Positions 38,348 to 52,259 of a stretch of DNA of 64,000 nucleotides are shown one piece after another; the stretch's first letter is position 1, and each line of letters begins with the position of its first letter. A program made the position numbers and the translations under genes. Below the pieces are notes generated by a model. It was not told where the DNA came from. It worked only from the letters and a program-made list of their open reading frames with translations, and ran no database searches. Origin of the DNA: Mastigias papua (taxonomy: Eukaryota; Cnidaria; Scyphozoa; Rhizostomeae; Mastigiidae); contig OZ025283.1 in NCBI GenBank assembly GCA_964019165.1, forward strand, positions 4,661,001 to 4,725,000, written 5' to 3'.

Positions 38348-39448
38348 TTGTATGTTTGACATTGAGTGGAAGTGCATCAATCGCAGCCACAACACCTTTT
38401 TAACATCTACAGTTACACAGATACGAGTACTTTAGGCAATGTGTCGTTTTGACATGAGCGTTAGTATTTGTTTTTACACTAAATAGAGTCTTATAGTGCT
38501 TTAAATGTAGCAAACCTGATTATACTATGTAAGTGCTAAATTTGAATTTAAGTACGTGTTGCATAGGTCCAAAACGTAATCTAAACACATCTGTGCTGTG
38601 ACTGCAGCATTTCCAATATCGTGTCACCATTAGATCAGTATTCATTCCTGTATTGTCAGTGTATCCACACATATGCAGTTTAGGCCCATTACAAGCTATA
38701 ACAACATACATGTGCATATACTGTTGTATGTTTGACATTGAATGGAAGTGCATCAATCTCAGCCACCAAACCACTTTACCATCTACAGTTACACTGATAC
38801 GAGTAGTTTAGGCAATGTGTCGTATTGAAATGAGCGTTAGTATTTGTTTTTACACTAAATAGAGCGTTATAGTACTTTACATGTAGCAAACCTGACTATA
38901 CTATGTAAGTGCTACATTTGAATTTAAGTACGTGTTGCATAGGTCCAAAACGTAATCTAAACACATCTGTGCTGTGACTCGAGCATTTGCAATATCCTGT
39001 CACCATTAGATCTGTATTCATTCCTGTATTGTTAGTGTATCCACACATATGCAGTTTAGGCCCATTACAAGCAATGACAACGTACATGTGCATATACTGT
39101 TGTATGTTTGACATTGAGTGGAAGTGCATCAATCTCAGCCATCAACCAATTTTAACATCTACAGTTACACTGATACAAGTAGTTTAGGCAATGGTTCGTA
39201 TTGAAATGAGCGTTAGTATTTGTTTTTACACTAAATAGAGCATTATAGTGCTTTACATGTAGCAAACCTGACTATGCTATGTAAGTGCTACATTTGAATT
39301 TAAGTACGTGTTGCATAGGTCCAAAACGTAATCTAAACACATCTGTGCTGTGACTCGAGCATTTCTAATATCATGTCACCATTAGATCAGTATTCATTCC
39401 TGTATTGTCAGTGTATGCACACATATGCAGTTTAGGCCCATTACAAGC
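38122..39448 (+). repeat. Displaced copy of the 33610-34936 segment (offset 4512 bp)
   Basis: From TTCCAAACCG onward this stretch repeats the U-S-P order seen at 33836-34963 (CAGCCACAACACC, GAATGGAAG, CATCAACCAATTTT), twelve monomers away. Two differences were seen: ATTTGCAATATCC near 38989 and GTATCCACAC near 39041. It ends where AAGCAATG (39449) replaces AAGCTATA. A short S-R-S insertion (39476, 39852, 40228) then joins it to the second 6016-bp copy. Confidence 0.85.
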
Positions 39449-40205
39449 AATGACAACGTACATGTGCATATACTGTTGTATGTTTGACATTGAATGGAAG
39501 TGCATCAATCTCAGCCACCAAACCACTTTACCATCTACAGTTACACTGATACGAGTAGTTTAGGCAATGTGTCGTATTGAAATGAGCGTTAGTATTTGTT
39601 TTTACACTAAATAGAGCGTTATAGTACTTTACATGTAGCAAACCTGACTATACTATGTAAGTGCTACATTTGAATTTAAGTACGTGTTGCATAGGTCCAA
39701 AACGTAATCTAAACACATCTGTGCTGTGACTCGAGCATTTCTAATATCGTGTCACCATTAGATCAGTATTCATTCCTGTATTCTCAGTGTATCCACACAT
39801 ATGTAGTTTAGGCCCATTACAAGCAATAACAACATACATGTGCATATACTGTTGTATGTTTGACATTGAGTGGAAGTGCATCAATCCCAGCCACCAAACC
39901 ACTTTAACATCTACAGTTACACTGATACGAGTAGTTTAGGCAATGTTTCGTATTGAAATGAGCGTTAGTATTTGTTTTTACACTAAATAGAGTCTTATAG
40001 TGCTTTACATGTAGCAAACCTGACTATACTATGTAAGTGCTACATTTGAATTTAAGTACGTGTTGCATAGTTCCAAAACGTAATCTAAACACATCTGTGC
40101 TGTGACTCGAGCATTTCTAATATCATGTCACCATTAGATCAGTATTCATTCCTGTATTGTCAGTGTATGCACACATATGCAGTTTAGGCCCATTACAAGC
40201 AATGA

Positions 40206-43200
40206 CAACGTACATGTGCATATACTGTTGTATGTTTGACATTGAATGGAAGTGCATCAATCTCAGCCACCAAACCACTTTACCATCTACAGTTACACTG
40301 ATACGAGTAGTTTAGGCAATGTGTCGTATTGAAATGAGCGTTAGTATTTGTTTTTACACTAAATAGAGCGTTATAGTACTTTACATGTAGCAAACCTGAC
40401 TATACTATGTAAGTGCTACATTTGAATTTAAGTACGTGTTGCATAGGTCCAAAACGTAATCTAAACACATCTGTGCTGTGACTCGAGCATTTCCAATATC
40501 CTGTCACCATTAGATCTGTATTCATTCCTGTATTGTTAGTGTATGCACACATATGCAGTTTAGGCCCATTACAAGCAATGACAACGTACATGTGCATATA
40601 CTGTTGTATGTTTGACATTGAGTGGAAGTGCATCAATCTCAGCCATCAACCAATTTTAACATCTACAGTTACACTGATACAAGTAGTTTAGGCAATGGTT
40701 CGTATTGAAATGAGCGTTAGTATTTGTTTTTACACTTAATAGAGCATTATAGTGCTTTACATGTAGCAAACCTGACTATGCTATGTAAGTGCTACATTTG
40801 AATTTAAGTACGTGTTGCATAGGTCCAAAACGTAATCTAAACACATCTGTGCTGTGACTCGAGCATTTCTAATATCATGTCACCATTAGATCAGTATTCA
40901 TTCCTGTATTGTCAGTGTATGCACACATATGCAGTTTAGGCCCATTACAAGCTATAACAACATACATGTGCATATACTGTTGTATGTTTGACATTGAGTG
41001 GAAGTGCATCAATCTCAGCCACCAAACCACCTTACCATCTACAGTTACACTGATACGAGTAGTTTAGGCAATGTTTCGTAGTGAAATGAGCGTTAGTATT
41101 TGTTTTTACACTAAATAGAGCCTTATAGTGCTTTACATGTAGCAAACCTGACTATACTATGTAAGTGCTACATTTGAATTTAAGTACGTGTTGCATAGTT
41201 CCAAAACGTAATCTAAACACATCTGTGCTGTGACTCGAGCATTTCTAATATCGTGTCACCATTAGATCAGTATTCATTCCTGTATTCTCAGTGTATCCAC
41301 ACATATGCAGTTTAGGCCCATTACAAGCAATAACAACATACATGTGCATATACTGTTGTATGTTTGACATTGAGTGGAAGTGCATCAATCTCAGCCACCA
41401 AACCACTTTAACATCTACAGTTACACTGATACGAGTAGTTTAGGCAATGTTTCGTATTGAAATGAGCGTTAGTATTTGTTTTTACACTAAATAGAGTCTT
41501 ATAGTGCTTTACATGTAGCAAACCTGACTATACTATGTAAGTGCTACATTTGAATTTAAGTACGTGTTGCATAGTTCCAAAACGTAATCTAAACACATCT
41601 GTGCTGTGACTCGAGCATTTCTAATATCATGTCACCATTAGATCAGTATTCATTCCTGTATTGTCAGTGTATGCACACATATGCAGTTTAGGCCCATTAC
41701 AAGCAATGACAACGTACATGTGCATATACTGTTGTATGTTTGACATTGAATGGAAGTGCATCAATCTCAGCCACCAAACCACTTTACCATCTACAGTTAC
41801 ACTGATACGAGTAGTTTAGGCAATGTGTCGTATTGAAATGAGCGTTAGTATTTGTTTTTACACTAAATAGAGCGTTATAGTACTTTACATGTAGCAAACC
41901 TGACTATACTATGTAAGTGCTACATTTGAATTTAAGTACGTGTTGCATAGGTCCAAAACGTAATCTAAACACATCTGTGCTGTGACTCGAGCATTTCCAA
42001 TATCCTGTCACCATTAGATCTGTATTCATTCCTGTATTGTTAGTGTATGCACACATATGCAGTTTAGGCCCATTACAAGCAATGACAACGTACATGTGCA
42101 TATACTGTTGTATGTTTGACATTGAGTGGAAGTGCATCAATCTCAGCCATCAACCAATTTTAACATCTACAGTTACACTGATACAAGTAGTTTAGGCAAT
42201 GGTTCGTATTGAAATGAGCGTTAGTATTTGTTTTTACACTAAATAGAGCATTATAGTGCTTTACATGTAGCAAACCTGACTATGCTATGTAAGTGCTACA
42301 TTTGAATTTAAGTACGTGTTGCATAGGTCCAAAACGTAATCTAAACACATCTGTGCTGTGACTCGAGCATTTCTAATATCATGTCACCATTAGATCAGTA
42401 TTCATTCCTGTATTGTCAGTGTATGCACACATATGCAGTTTAGGCCCATTACAAGCTATAACAACATACATGTGCATATACTGTTGTATGTTTGACATTG
42501 AGTGGAAGTGCATCAATCTCAGCCACCAAACCACCTTAACATCTACAGTTACACTGATACGAGTAGTTTAGGCAATGTTTCGTAGTGAAATGAGCGTTAG
42601 TATTTGTTTTTACACTAAATAGAGCCTTATAGTGCTTTACATGTAGCAAACCTGACTATACTATGTAAGTGCTACATTTGAATTTAAGTACGTGTTGCAT
42701 AGTTCCAAAACGTAATCTAAACACATCTGTGCTGTGACTCGAGCATTTCTAATATCGTGTCACCATTAGATCAGTATTCATTCCTGTATTCTCAGTGTAT
42801 CCACACATATGCAGTTTAGGCCCATTACAAGCAATAACAACATACATGTGCATATACTGTTGTATGTTTGACATTGAGTGGAAGTGCATCAATCTCAGCC
42901 ACCAAACCACTTTAACATCTACAGTTACACTGATACGAGTAGTTTAGGCAATGTTTCGTATTGAAATGAGCGTTAGTATTTGTTTTTACACTAAATAGAG
43001 TCTTATAGTGCTTTACATGTAGCAAACCTGACTATACTATGTAAGTGCTACATTTGAATTTAAGTACGTGTTGCATAGTTCCAAAACGTAATCTAAGCAC
43101 ATTTATGCTGTGAATCGAGCATTTCTAATATGGTATCACCATTAGATCAGTATTCATTCCTGTATTGTCAGTGTATGCACACATATGCAGTTTAGGCCCA

Positions 43201-43836
43201 TTACAAGCAATAACAACATACATGTGCATATACTGTTGTATGTTTGACATTGAGTGGAAGTGCATCAATCTCAGCCACCAACCCACTTTAACATCTACAG
43301 TTACACTGATACGAGTAGTTTAGGCAATGTTTCGTATTGAAATGAGCGTTAGTATTTGTTATTACACTACATAGAGCGTTATAATGCTTTACATGTAGCA
43401 AACCTGACTATACCATGTAAGTGCTACTTTTGAATTTAAGTACGTGTTGCATAGGTCCAAAACGTAATCTAAACACATCTGTGCTGTGACTCGAGCATTT
43501 CTAATATCGTGTCACCATTAGATCAGTATTCATTCCTGTATTCTCAGTGTATCCACACATATGCAGTTTAGGCCCATTACAAGCAATAACAACATACATG
43601 TGCATATACTGTTGTATGTTTGACATTGAGTGGAAGTGCATCAATCTCAGCCACCAACCCACTTTAACATCTACAGTTACACTGATACGAGTAGTTTAGG
43701 CAATGTTTCGTATTGAAATGAGCGTTAGTATTTGTTTTTACACTAAATAGAGCGTTATAATGCTTTACATGTAGCAAACCTGACTATACCATGTAAGTGC
43801 TACTTTTGAATTTAAGTACGTGTTGCATAGTTCCAA
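40206..43836 (+). repeat. 16-monomer-spaced block, copy 2
   Basis: The order is S 40228, P 40604, Q 40980, R 41356, S 41732, P 42108, Q 42484, R 42860, T 43236, T 43612. Differences from copy 1 that I saw include CACTTAAT (40735), GAGCGTTATAGTAC against GAGCCTTATAGTAC (copy 1, 35855), ATGCAC against ATCCAC (copy 1, 36409), TTTAAGTACG against TTTAGTTACG (copy 1, 37043) and TTCCTG against TTGCTG (copy 1, 37141). The rare AAGCACATTTATGC is shared at 37080 and 43096. Confidence 0.88.
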
Positions 43837-43987
43837 CACGTAATCTAAACACATCTGTGCTGTGAATCGAGCATTTCTAATATCGTGTCACCATTAGATC
43901 AGTATTCATTCCTGTATTCTCAGTGTATCCACACATATGCAGTTTAGGCCCATTACAAGCAATAACAACATACATGTGCATATACTG

Positions 43988-44363
43988 TTGTATGTTTGAC
44001 ATTGAGTGGAAGTGCATCAATCTCAGCCACCAACCCACTTTAACATCTACAGTTACACTAATACGAGTAGTTTAGGCAATGTTTCGTATTGAAATGAGCG
44101 TTAGTATTTGTTATTACACTAAATAGAGCGTTATAATGCTTTACATGTAGCAAACCTGACAATACCATGTAAGTGCTACTTTTGAATTTAAGTACGTGTT
44201 GCATAGGTCCAAAACGTAATCTAAACACATCTGTGCTGTGAATCGAGCATTTCTAATATCGTATCACCATTAGATCTGTATTCATTCCTGCACTGTCAGT
44301 GTATGCATACATATGCAGTTTAGGCCCATTACAAGCAATAACAACATACATGCGCAAATGCTG
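43988..44363 (+). repeat. T/d-type monomer at the start of the right-hand HOR domain
   Basis: This copy has CAACCCAC, TGTTATTACACTAAAT, GCGTTATAATGC, ATACCATGTAAG and GCTACTTTTG, as in the T monomers to its left and the d monomers to its right. It also carries ACACTAATACG and GACAATACC. The ACACTAATACG form is shared with the monomer at 47372, nine units away. Confidence 0.8.
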
Positions 44364-47300
44364 TTGAATGTTTGACATTGAGTGGAATTGCATCAATCTC
44401 AGCCACCAAACCACTTTAACATCTACAAATACACTGATACGAGTAGTTTAGGCAATGTTTCGTATTGAAATGAGCGGTAGTATTTGTTTTTACACTAAAT
44501 AGAGTCTTATAGTGCTTTAAATGTAGCAAACCTGACTATACTATGTAAGTGCTACTTTTGAATTTAAGTACGTGTTGCATAGGTCCAAAACGTAATCTAA
44601 ACACATCTGTGCTGTGACTCGAGCATTTCCAATATCGTGTCACCATTAGATCTGTATTCATTCCTGTATTGTGAGTGTATCCACACATATGCAGTTTAGG
44701 CCCATTACAAGCTATAACAACATACATGTGCATATACTGTTGTATGTTTGACATTGAGTGGAAGTGCATCAATCTCAGCCAACAAACCACTTTAACATCT
44801 ACAGTTACACTGATACGAGTAGTTTAGGCAATGTTTCGTAGTGAAATGAGCGTTAGTATTTGTTTTTACACTAAATAGAGCCTTATAGTGCTTTACATGT
44901 AGCAAACCTGACTATACTATGTAAGTGCTACATTTGAATTTAAGTACGTGTTGCAAAGTTCCAGAACGTAATCTCAACAAATCTGTGCTGTGAATCGAGC
45001 ATTTCTAATATCGTGTCACCATTAGATCTGTATTCATTCCTGCACTGTCAGTGTATGCACACATATGCAGTTTAGGCCCATTACAAGCAATAACAACATA
45101 CATGCGCAAATGCTGTTGAATGTTTGACATTGAGTGGAATTGCATCAATCTCAGCCACCAAACCACTTTATCATATACAGATACACTGATACGAGTAGTT
45201 TAGGCAATGTTTCGTATTGAAATGAGCGTTAGTATTTGTTATTACACTAAATAGAGCGTTATAATGCTTTACATGTAGCAAACCTGACTATACCATGTAA
45301 GTGCTACTTTTGAATTTAAGTACGTGTTGCATAGGTCCAAAACGTAATCTAAACACATCTGTGCTGTGAATCGAGCATTTCTAATATCGTATCACCATTA
45401 GATCTGTATTCATTCCTGCACTGTCAGTGTATGCATACATATGCAGTTTAGGCCCATTACAAGCAATAACAACATACATGCGCAAATGCTGTTGAATGTT
45501 TGACATTGAGTGGAATTGCATCAATCTCAGCCACCAAACCACTTTAACATCTACAAATACACTGATACGAGTAGTTTAGGCAATGTTTCGTATTGAAATG
45601 AGCGTTAGTATTTGTTTTTACACTAAATAGAGTGTTATAGTGCTTTAAATGTAGCAAACCTGACTATACTATGTAAGTGCTACTTTTGAATTTAAGTACG
45701 TGTTGCATAGGTCCAAAACGTAATCTAAACACATCTGTGCTGTGACTCGAGCATTTCCAATATCGTGTCACCATTAGATCTGTATTCATTCCTGTATTGT
45801 GAGTGTATCCACACATATGCAGTTTAGGCCCATTACAAGCTATAACAACATACATGTGCATATACTGTTGTATGTTTGACATTGAGTGGAAGTGCATCAA
45901 TCTCAGCCAACAAACCACTTTAACATCTACAGTTACACTGATACGAGTAGTTTAGGCAATGTTTCGTAGTGAAATGAGCGTTAGTATTTGTTTTTACACT
46001 AAATAGAGCCTTATAGTGCTTTACATGTAGGAAACCTGACTATACTATGTAAGTGCTACATTTGAATTTAAGTACGTGTTGCAAAGTTCCAGAACGTAAT
46101 CTCAACAAATCTGTGCTGTGAATCGAGCATTTCTAATATCGTGTCACCATTAGATCTGTATTCATTCCTGCACTGTCAGTGTATGCACACATGTGCAGTT
46201 TAGGCCCATTACAAGCAATAACAACATACATGCGCAAATGCTGTTGAATGTTTGACATTGAGTGGAATTGCATCAATCTCAGCCACCAAACCACTTTAAC
46301 ATCTACAGATACACTGATACGAGTAGTTTAGGCAATGTTTCGTATTGAAATGAGCGTTAGTATTTGTTTTTACACTAAATAGAGTGTTATAGTGCTTTAA
46401 ATGTAGCAAACCTGACTATACTATGTAAGTGCTACATTTGAATTTAAGTACGTGTTGCATAGTTCCAAAACGTAATCTAAACACATCTGTGCTGTGACTC
46501 GAGCATTTCTAATATCGTGTCACCATTAGATCAGTATTCATTCCTGTATTGTCAGTGTATCCACACATATGCAGTTTAGGCCCATTACAAGCAATAACAA
46601 CGTACATGTGCATATTCTGTTGTATGCTTGACATTGAGTGGAAGAGCATCAATCTCAGCCACCAAACCACTTTAACATCTACAGTTACACTGATACGAGT
46701 AGTTTAGGCAATGTCTCGTATTGAAATGAGCGTTAGTATTTGTGTTTACACTAAATAGAGCCTTATAGTGCTTTAAATGTAGCAAACCTGATTATACTAT
46801 GTAAGTGCTAAATTTGAATTTAAGTACGTGTTGCATAGTTCCACAACGTAATCTAAACACATCTGTGCTGTGAATCGAGCATTTCTAATATCGTATCAAC
46901 ATTAGATCAGTATTCATTCCTGTATTGTCAGTGTATCCACACATACGCAGTGTAGGCCCATTACAAGCAATAACAACATACATGTGCATATACTGTTGTA
47001 TGTTTGACATTGAGTGGAAGTGCATCAATCTCAGCCACCAACCCACTTTAACATCTACAGTTACACTGATACGAGTAGTTTAGGCAATGTTTCGTATTGA
47101 AATGAGCGTTAGTATTTGTTATTACACTAAATAGAGCGTTATAATGCTTTACATGTAGCAAACCTGACTATACCATGTAAGTGCTACTTTTGAATTTAAG
47201 TACGTGTTGCATAGGTCCAAAACGTAATCTAAACACATCTGTGCTGTGACTCGAGCATTTCTAATATCGTGTCAACATTAGATCAGTATTCATTCCTGTA

Positions 47301-50300
47301 TTCTCAGTGTATCCACACATATGCAGTTTAGGCCCATTACAAGCAATAACAACATACATGTGCATATACTGTTGTATGTTTGACATTGAGTGGAAGTGCA
47401 TCAATCTCAGCCACCAACCCACTTTAACATCTACAGTTACACTAATACGAGTAGTTTAGGCAATGTTTCGTATTGAAATGAGCGTTAGTATTTGTTATTA
47501 CACTAAATAGAGCGTTATAATGCTTTACATGTAGCAAACCTGACTATACCATGTAAGTGCTACTTTTGAATTTAAGTACGTTTTGCATAGGTCCAAAACG
47601 TAATCTAAACACATCTGTGCTGTGAATCGAGCATTTCTAATATCGTATCACCATTAGATCTGTATTCATTCCTGCACTGTCAGTGTATGCATACATATGC
47701 AGTTTAGGCCCATTACAAGCAATAACAACATACATGCGCAAATGCTGTTGAATGTTTGACATTGAGTGGAATTGCATCAATCTCAGCCACCAAACCGCTT
47801 TAACATCTACAAATACACTGATACGAGTAGTTTAAGCAATGTTTCGTATTGAAATGAGCGTTAGTATTTGTTTTTACACTAAATAGAGTGTTATACTGCT
47901 TTAAATGTAGCAAACCTGACTATACTATGTAAGTGCTACTTTTGAATTTAAGTACGTGTTGCATAGGTCCAAAACGTAATCTAAACACATCTGTGCTGTG
48001 ACTCGAGCATTTCCAATATCGTGTCACCATTAGATCTGTATTCATTCCTGTATTGTGAGTGTATCCACACATATGCAGTTTAGGCCCATTACAAGCTATA
48101 ACAACATACATGTGCATATACTGTTGTATGTTTGACATTGAGTGGAAGTGCATCAATCTCAGCCAACAAACCACTTTAACATCTACAGTTACACTGATAC
48201 GAGTAGTTTAGGCAATGTTTCGTAGTGAAATGAGCGTTAGTATTTGTTTTTACACTAAATAGAGCCTTATAGTGCTTTACATGTAGCAAACCTGACTATA
48301 CTATGTAAGTGCTACATTTGAATTTAAGTACGTGTTGCAAAGTTCCAGAACGTAATCTCAACAAATCTGTGCTGTGAATCGAGCATTTCTAATATCGTGT
48401 CACCATTAGATCTGTATTCATTCCTGCACTGTCAGTGTATGCACACATATGCAGTTTAGGCCCATTACAAGCAATAACAACATACATGCGCAAATGCTGT
48501 TGAATGTTTGACATTGAGTGGAATTGCATCAATCTCAGCCACCAACCCACTTTAACATCTACAGTTACACTGATACGAGTAGTTTAGGCAATGTTTCGTA
48601 TTGAAATGAGCGTTAGTATTTGTTATTACACTAAATAGATTGTTATAGTGCTTGAAATGTAGCAAACCTGACTATACTATGTAAGTGCTACATTTGAATT
48701 TAAGTACGTGTTGCATAGTTCCAAAACGTAATCTAAACACATCTGTGCTGTGACTCGAGCACTTCTAATATCGTGTCACCATTAGATCAGTATTCATTGC
48801 TGTATTGTCAGTGTATGCACTCATATGCAGTTTAGGCCCATTACAAGCAATAACAACGTACATGTGCATATTCTGTTGTATGCTTGACATTGAGTGGAAG
48901 AGCATCAATCTCAGCCACCAAACCACTTTAACATCTACAGTTACACTGATACGAGTAGTTTAGGCAATGTCTCGTATTGAAATGAGCGTTAGTATTTGTG
49001 TTTACACTAAATAGAGCCTTATAGTGCTTTAAATGTAGCAAACCTGATTATACTATGTAAGTGCTAAATTTGAATTTAAGTACGTGTTGCATAGTTCCAC
49101 AACGTAATCTAAACACATCTGTGCTGTGAATCGAGCATTTCTAATATTGTATCAACATTAGATCAGTATTCATTCCTGTATTGTCAGTGTATCCACACAT
49201 ACGCAGTGTAGGCCCATTACAAGCAATAACAACATACATGTGCATATACTGTTGTATGTTTGACATTGAGTGGAAGTGCATCAATCTCAGCCACCAACCC
49301 ACTTTAACATCTACAGTTACACTGATACGAGTAGTTTAGGCAATGTTTCGTATTGAAATGAGCGTTAGTATTTGTTATTACACTAAATAGAGCGTTATAA
49401 TGCTTTACATGTAGCAAACCTGACTATACTATGTAAGTGCTACATTTGAATTTAAGTACGTGTTGCAAAGTTCCAGAACGTAATCTCAACAAATCTGTGC
49501 TGTGAATCGAGCATTTCTAATATCGTGTCACCATTAGATCTGTATTCATTCCTGCACTGTCAGTGTATGCACACATATGCAGTTTAGGCCCATTACAAGC
49601 AAAAACAACATACATGCGCAAATGCTGTTGAATGTTTGACATTGAGTGGAATTGCATCAATCTCAGCCACCAAACCACTTTAACATCTACAGTTACACTG
49701 ATACGAGTAGTTTAGGCAATGTTTCGTATTGAAATGAGCGTTAGTATTTGTTTTTACACTAAATAGAGTGTTATAGTGCTTTAAATGTAGCAAACCTGAC
49801 TATACTATGTAAGTGCTACTTTTGAATTTAAGTACGTGTTGCATAGGTCCAAAACGTAATCTAAACACATCTGTGCTGTGACTCGAGCATTTCCAATATC
49901 GTGTCACCATTAGATCTGTATTCATTCCTGTATTGTGAGTGTATCCACACATATGCAGTTTAGGCCCATTACAAGCAATAACAACATACATGTGCATATA
50001 CTGTTGTATGTTTGACATTGAGTGGAAGTGCATCAATCTCAGCCAACAAACCACTTTAACATCTACAGTTACACTGATACGAGTAGTTTAGGCAATGTTT
50101 CGTAGTGAAATGAGCGTTAGTATTTGTTTTTACACTAAATAGAGCCTTATAGTGCTTTACATGTAGCAAACCTGACTATACTATGTAAGTGCTACATTTG
50201 AATTTAAGTACGTGTTGCAAAGTTCCAGAACGTAATCTCAACAAATCTGTGCTGTGAATCGAGCATTTCTAATATCGTGTCACCATTAGATCTGTATTCA

Positions 50301-50755
50301 TTCCTGCACTGTCAGTGTATGCACACATGTGCAGTTTAGGCCCATTACAAGCAATAACAACATACATGCGCAAATGCTGTTGAATGTTTGACATTGAGTG
50401 GAATTGCATCAATCTCAGCCACCAAACCACTTTAACATCTACAGATACACTGATACGAGTAGTTTAGGCAATGTTTCGTATTGAAATGAGCGTTAGTATT
50501 TGTTTTTACACTAAATAGAGTGTTATAGTGCTTTAAATGTAGCAAACCTGACTATACTATGTAAGTGCTACATTTGAATTTAAGTACGTGTTGCATAGTT
50601 CCAAAACGTAATCTAAACACATCTGTGCTGTGACTCGAGCATTTCTAATATCGTGTCACCATTAGATCAGTATTCATTCCTGTATTGTCAGTGTATCCAC
50701 ACATATGCAGTTTAGGCCCATTACAAGCAATAACAACGTACATGTGCATATTCTG

Positions 50756-52259
50756 TTGTATGCTTGACATTGAGTGGAAGAGCATCAATCTCAGACACCA
50801 AACCACTTTAACATCTACAGTTACACTGATACGAGTAGTTTAGGCAATGTCTGGTATTGAAATGAGCGTTAGTATTTGTGTTTACACTAAATAGAGCCTT
50901 ATAGTGCTTTAAATGTAGCAAACCTGATTATACTATGTAAGTGCTAAATTTGAATTTAAGTACGTGTTGCATAGTTCCAAAACGTAATCTAAACACATCT
51001 GTGCTGTGAATCGAGCATTTCTAATATCGTATCAACATTAGATCAGTATTCATTCCTGTATTGTCAGTGTATCCACACATAAGCAGTGTAGGCCCATTAC
51101 AAGCAATAACAACATACATGTGCATATACTGTTGTATGTTTGACATTGAGTGGAAGTGCATCAATCTCAGCCACCAACCCACTTTAACATCTACAGTTAC
51201 ACTGATACGAGTAGTTTAGGCAATGTTTCGTATTGAAATGAGCGTTAGTATTTGTTATTACACTAAATAGAGCGTTATAATGCTTTACATGTAGCAAACC
51301 TGACTATACCATGTAAGTGCTACTTTTGAATTTAAGTACGTGTTGCATAGGTCCAAAACGTAATCTAAACACATCTGTGCTGTGACTCGAGCATTTCTAA
51401 TATCGTGTCAACATTAGATCAGTATTCATTCCTGTATTCTCAGTGTATCCACACATATGCAGTTTAGGCCCATTACAAGCAATAACAACATACATGTGCA
51501 TATACTGTTGTATGTTTGACATTGAGTGGAAGAGCATCAATCTCAGACACCAAACCACTTTAACATCTACAGTTACACTGATACGAGTAGTTTAGGCAAT
51601 GTCTGGTATTGAAATGAGCGTTAGTATTTGTGTTTACACTAAATAGAGCCTTATAGTGCTTTAAATGTAGCAAACCTGATTATACTATGTAAGTGCTAAA
51701 TTTGAATTTAAGTACGTGTTGCATAGTTCCAAAACGTAATCTAAACACATCTGTGCTGTGAATCGAGCATTTCTAATATCGTATCAACATTAGATCAGTA
51801 TTCATTCCTGTATTGTCAGTGTATCCACACATAAGCAGTGTAGGCCCATTACAAGCAATAACAACATACATGTGCATATACTGTTGTATGTTTGACATTG
51901 AGTGGAAGTGCATCAATCTCAGCCACCAACCCACTTTAACATCTACAGTTACACTGATACGAGTAGTTTAGGCAATGTTTCGTATTGAAATGAGCGTTAG
52001 TATTTGTTATTACACTAAATAGAGCGTTATAATGCTTTACATGTAGCAAACCTGACTATACCATGTAAGTGCTACTTTTGAATTTAAGTACGTGTTGCAT
52101 AGGTCCAAAACGTAATCTAAACACATCTGTGCTGTGACTCGAGCATTTCTAATATCGTGTCAACATTAGATCAGTATTCATTCCTGTATTCTCAGTGTAT
52201 CCACACATATGCAGTTTAGGCCCATTACAAGCAATAACAACATACATGTGCATATACTG
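50756..52259 (+). repeat. 752-bp c-d pair duplicated in tandem
   Basis: The pair at 50756-51507 is repeated at 51508-52259. Both c members share the rare CTCAGACACC and GTCTGGTATTG, seen nowhere else in the window. The second c begins with TATGTTTGAC instead of TATGCTTGAC. The crossover therefore falls in the first few dozen bases of the monomer at 51508, between d-type and c-type sequence. Confidence 0.88.
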
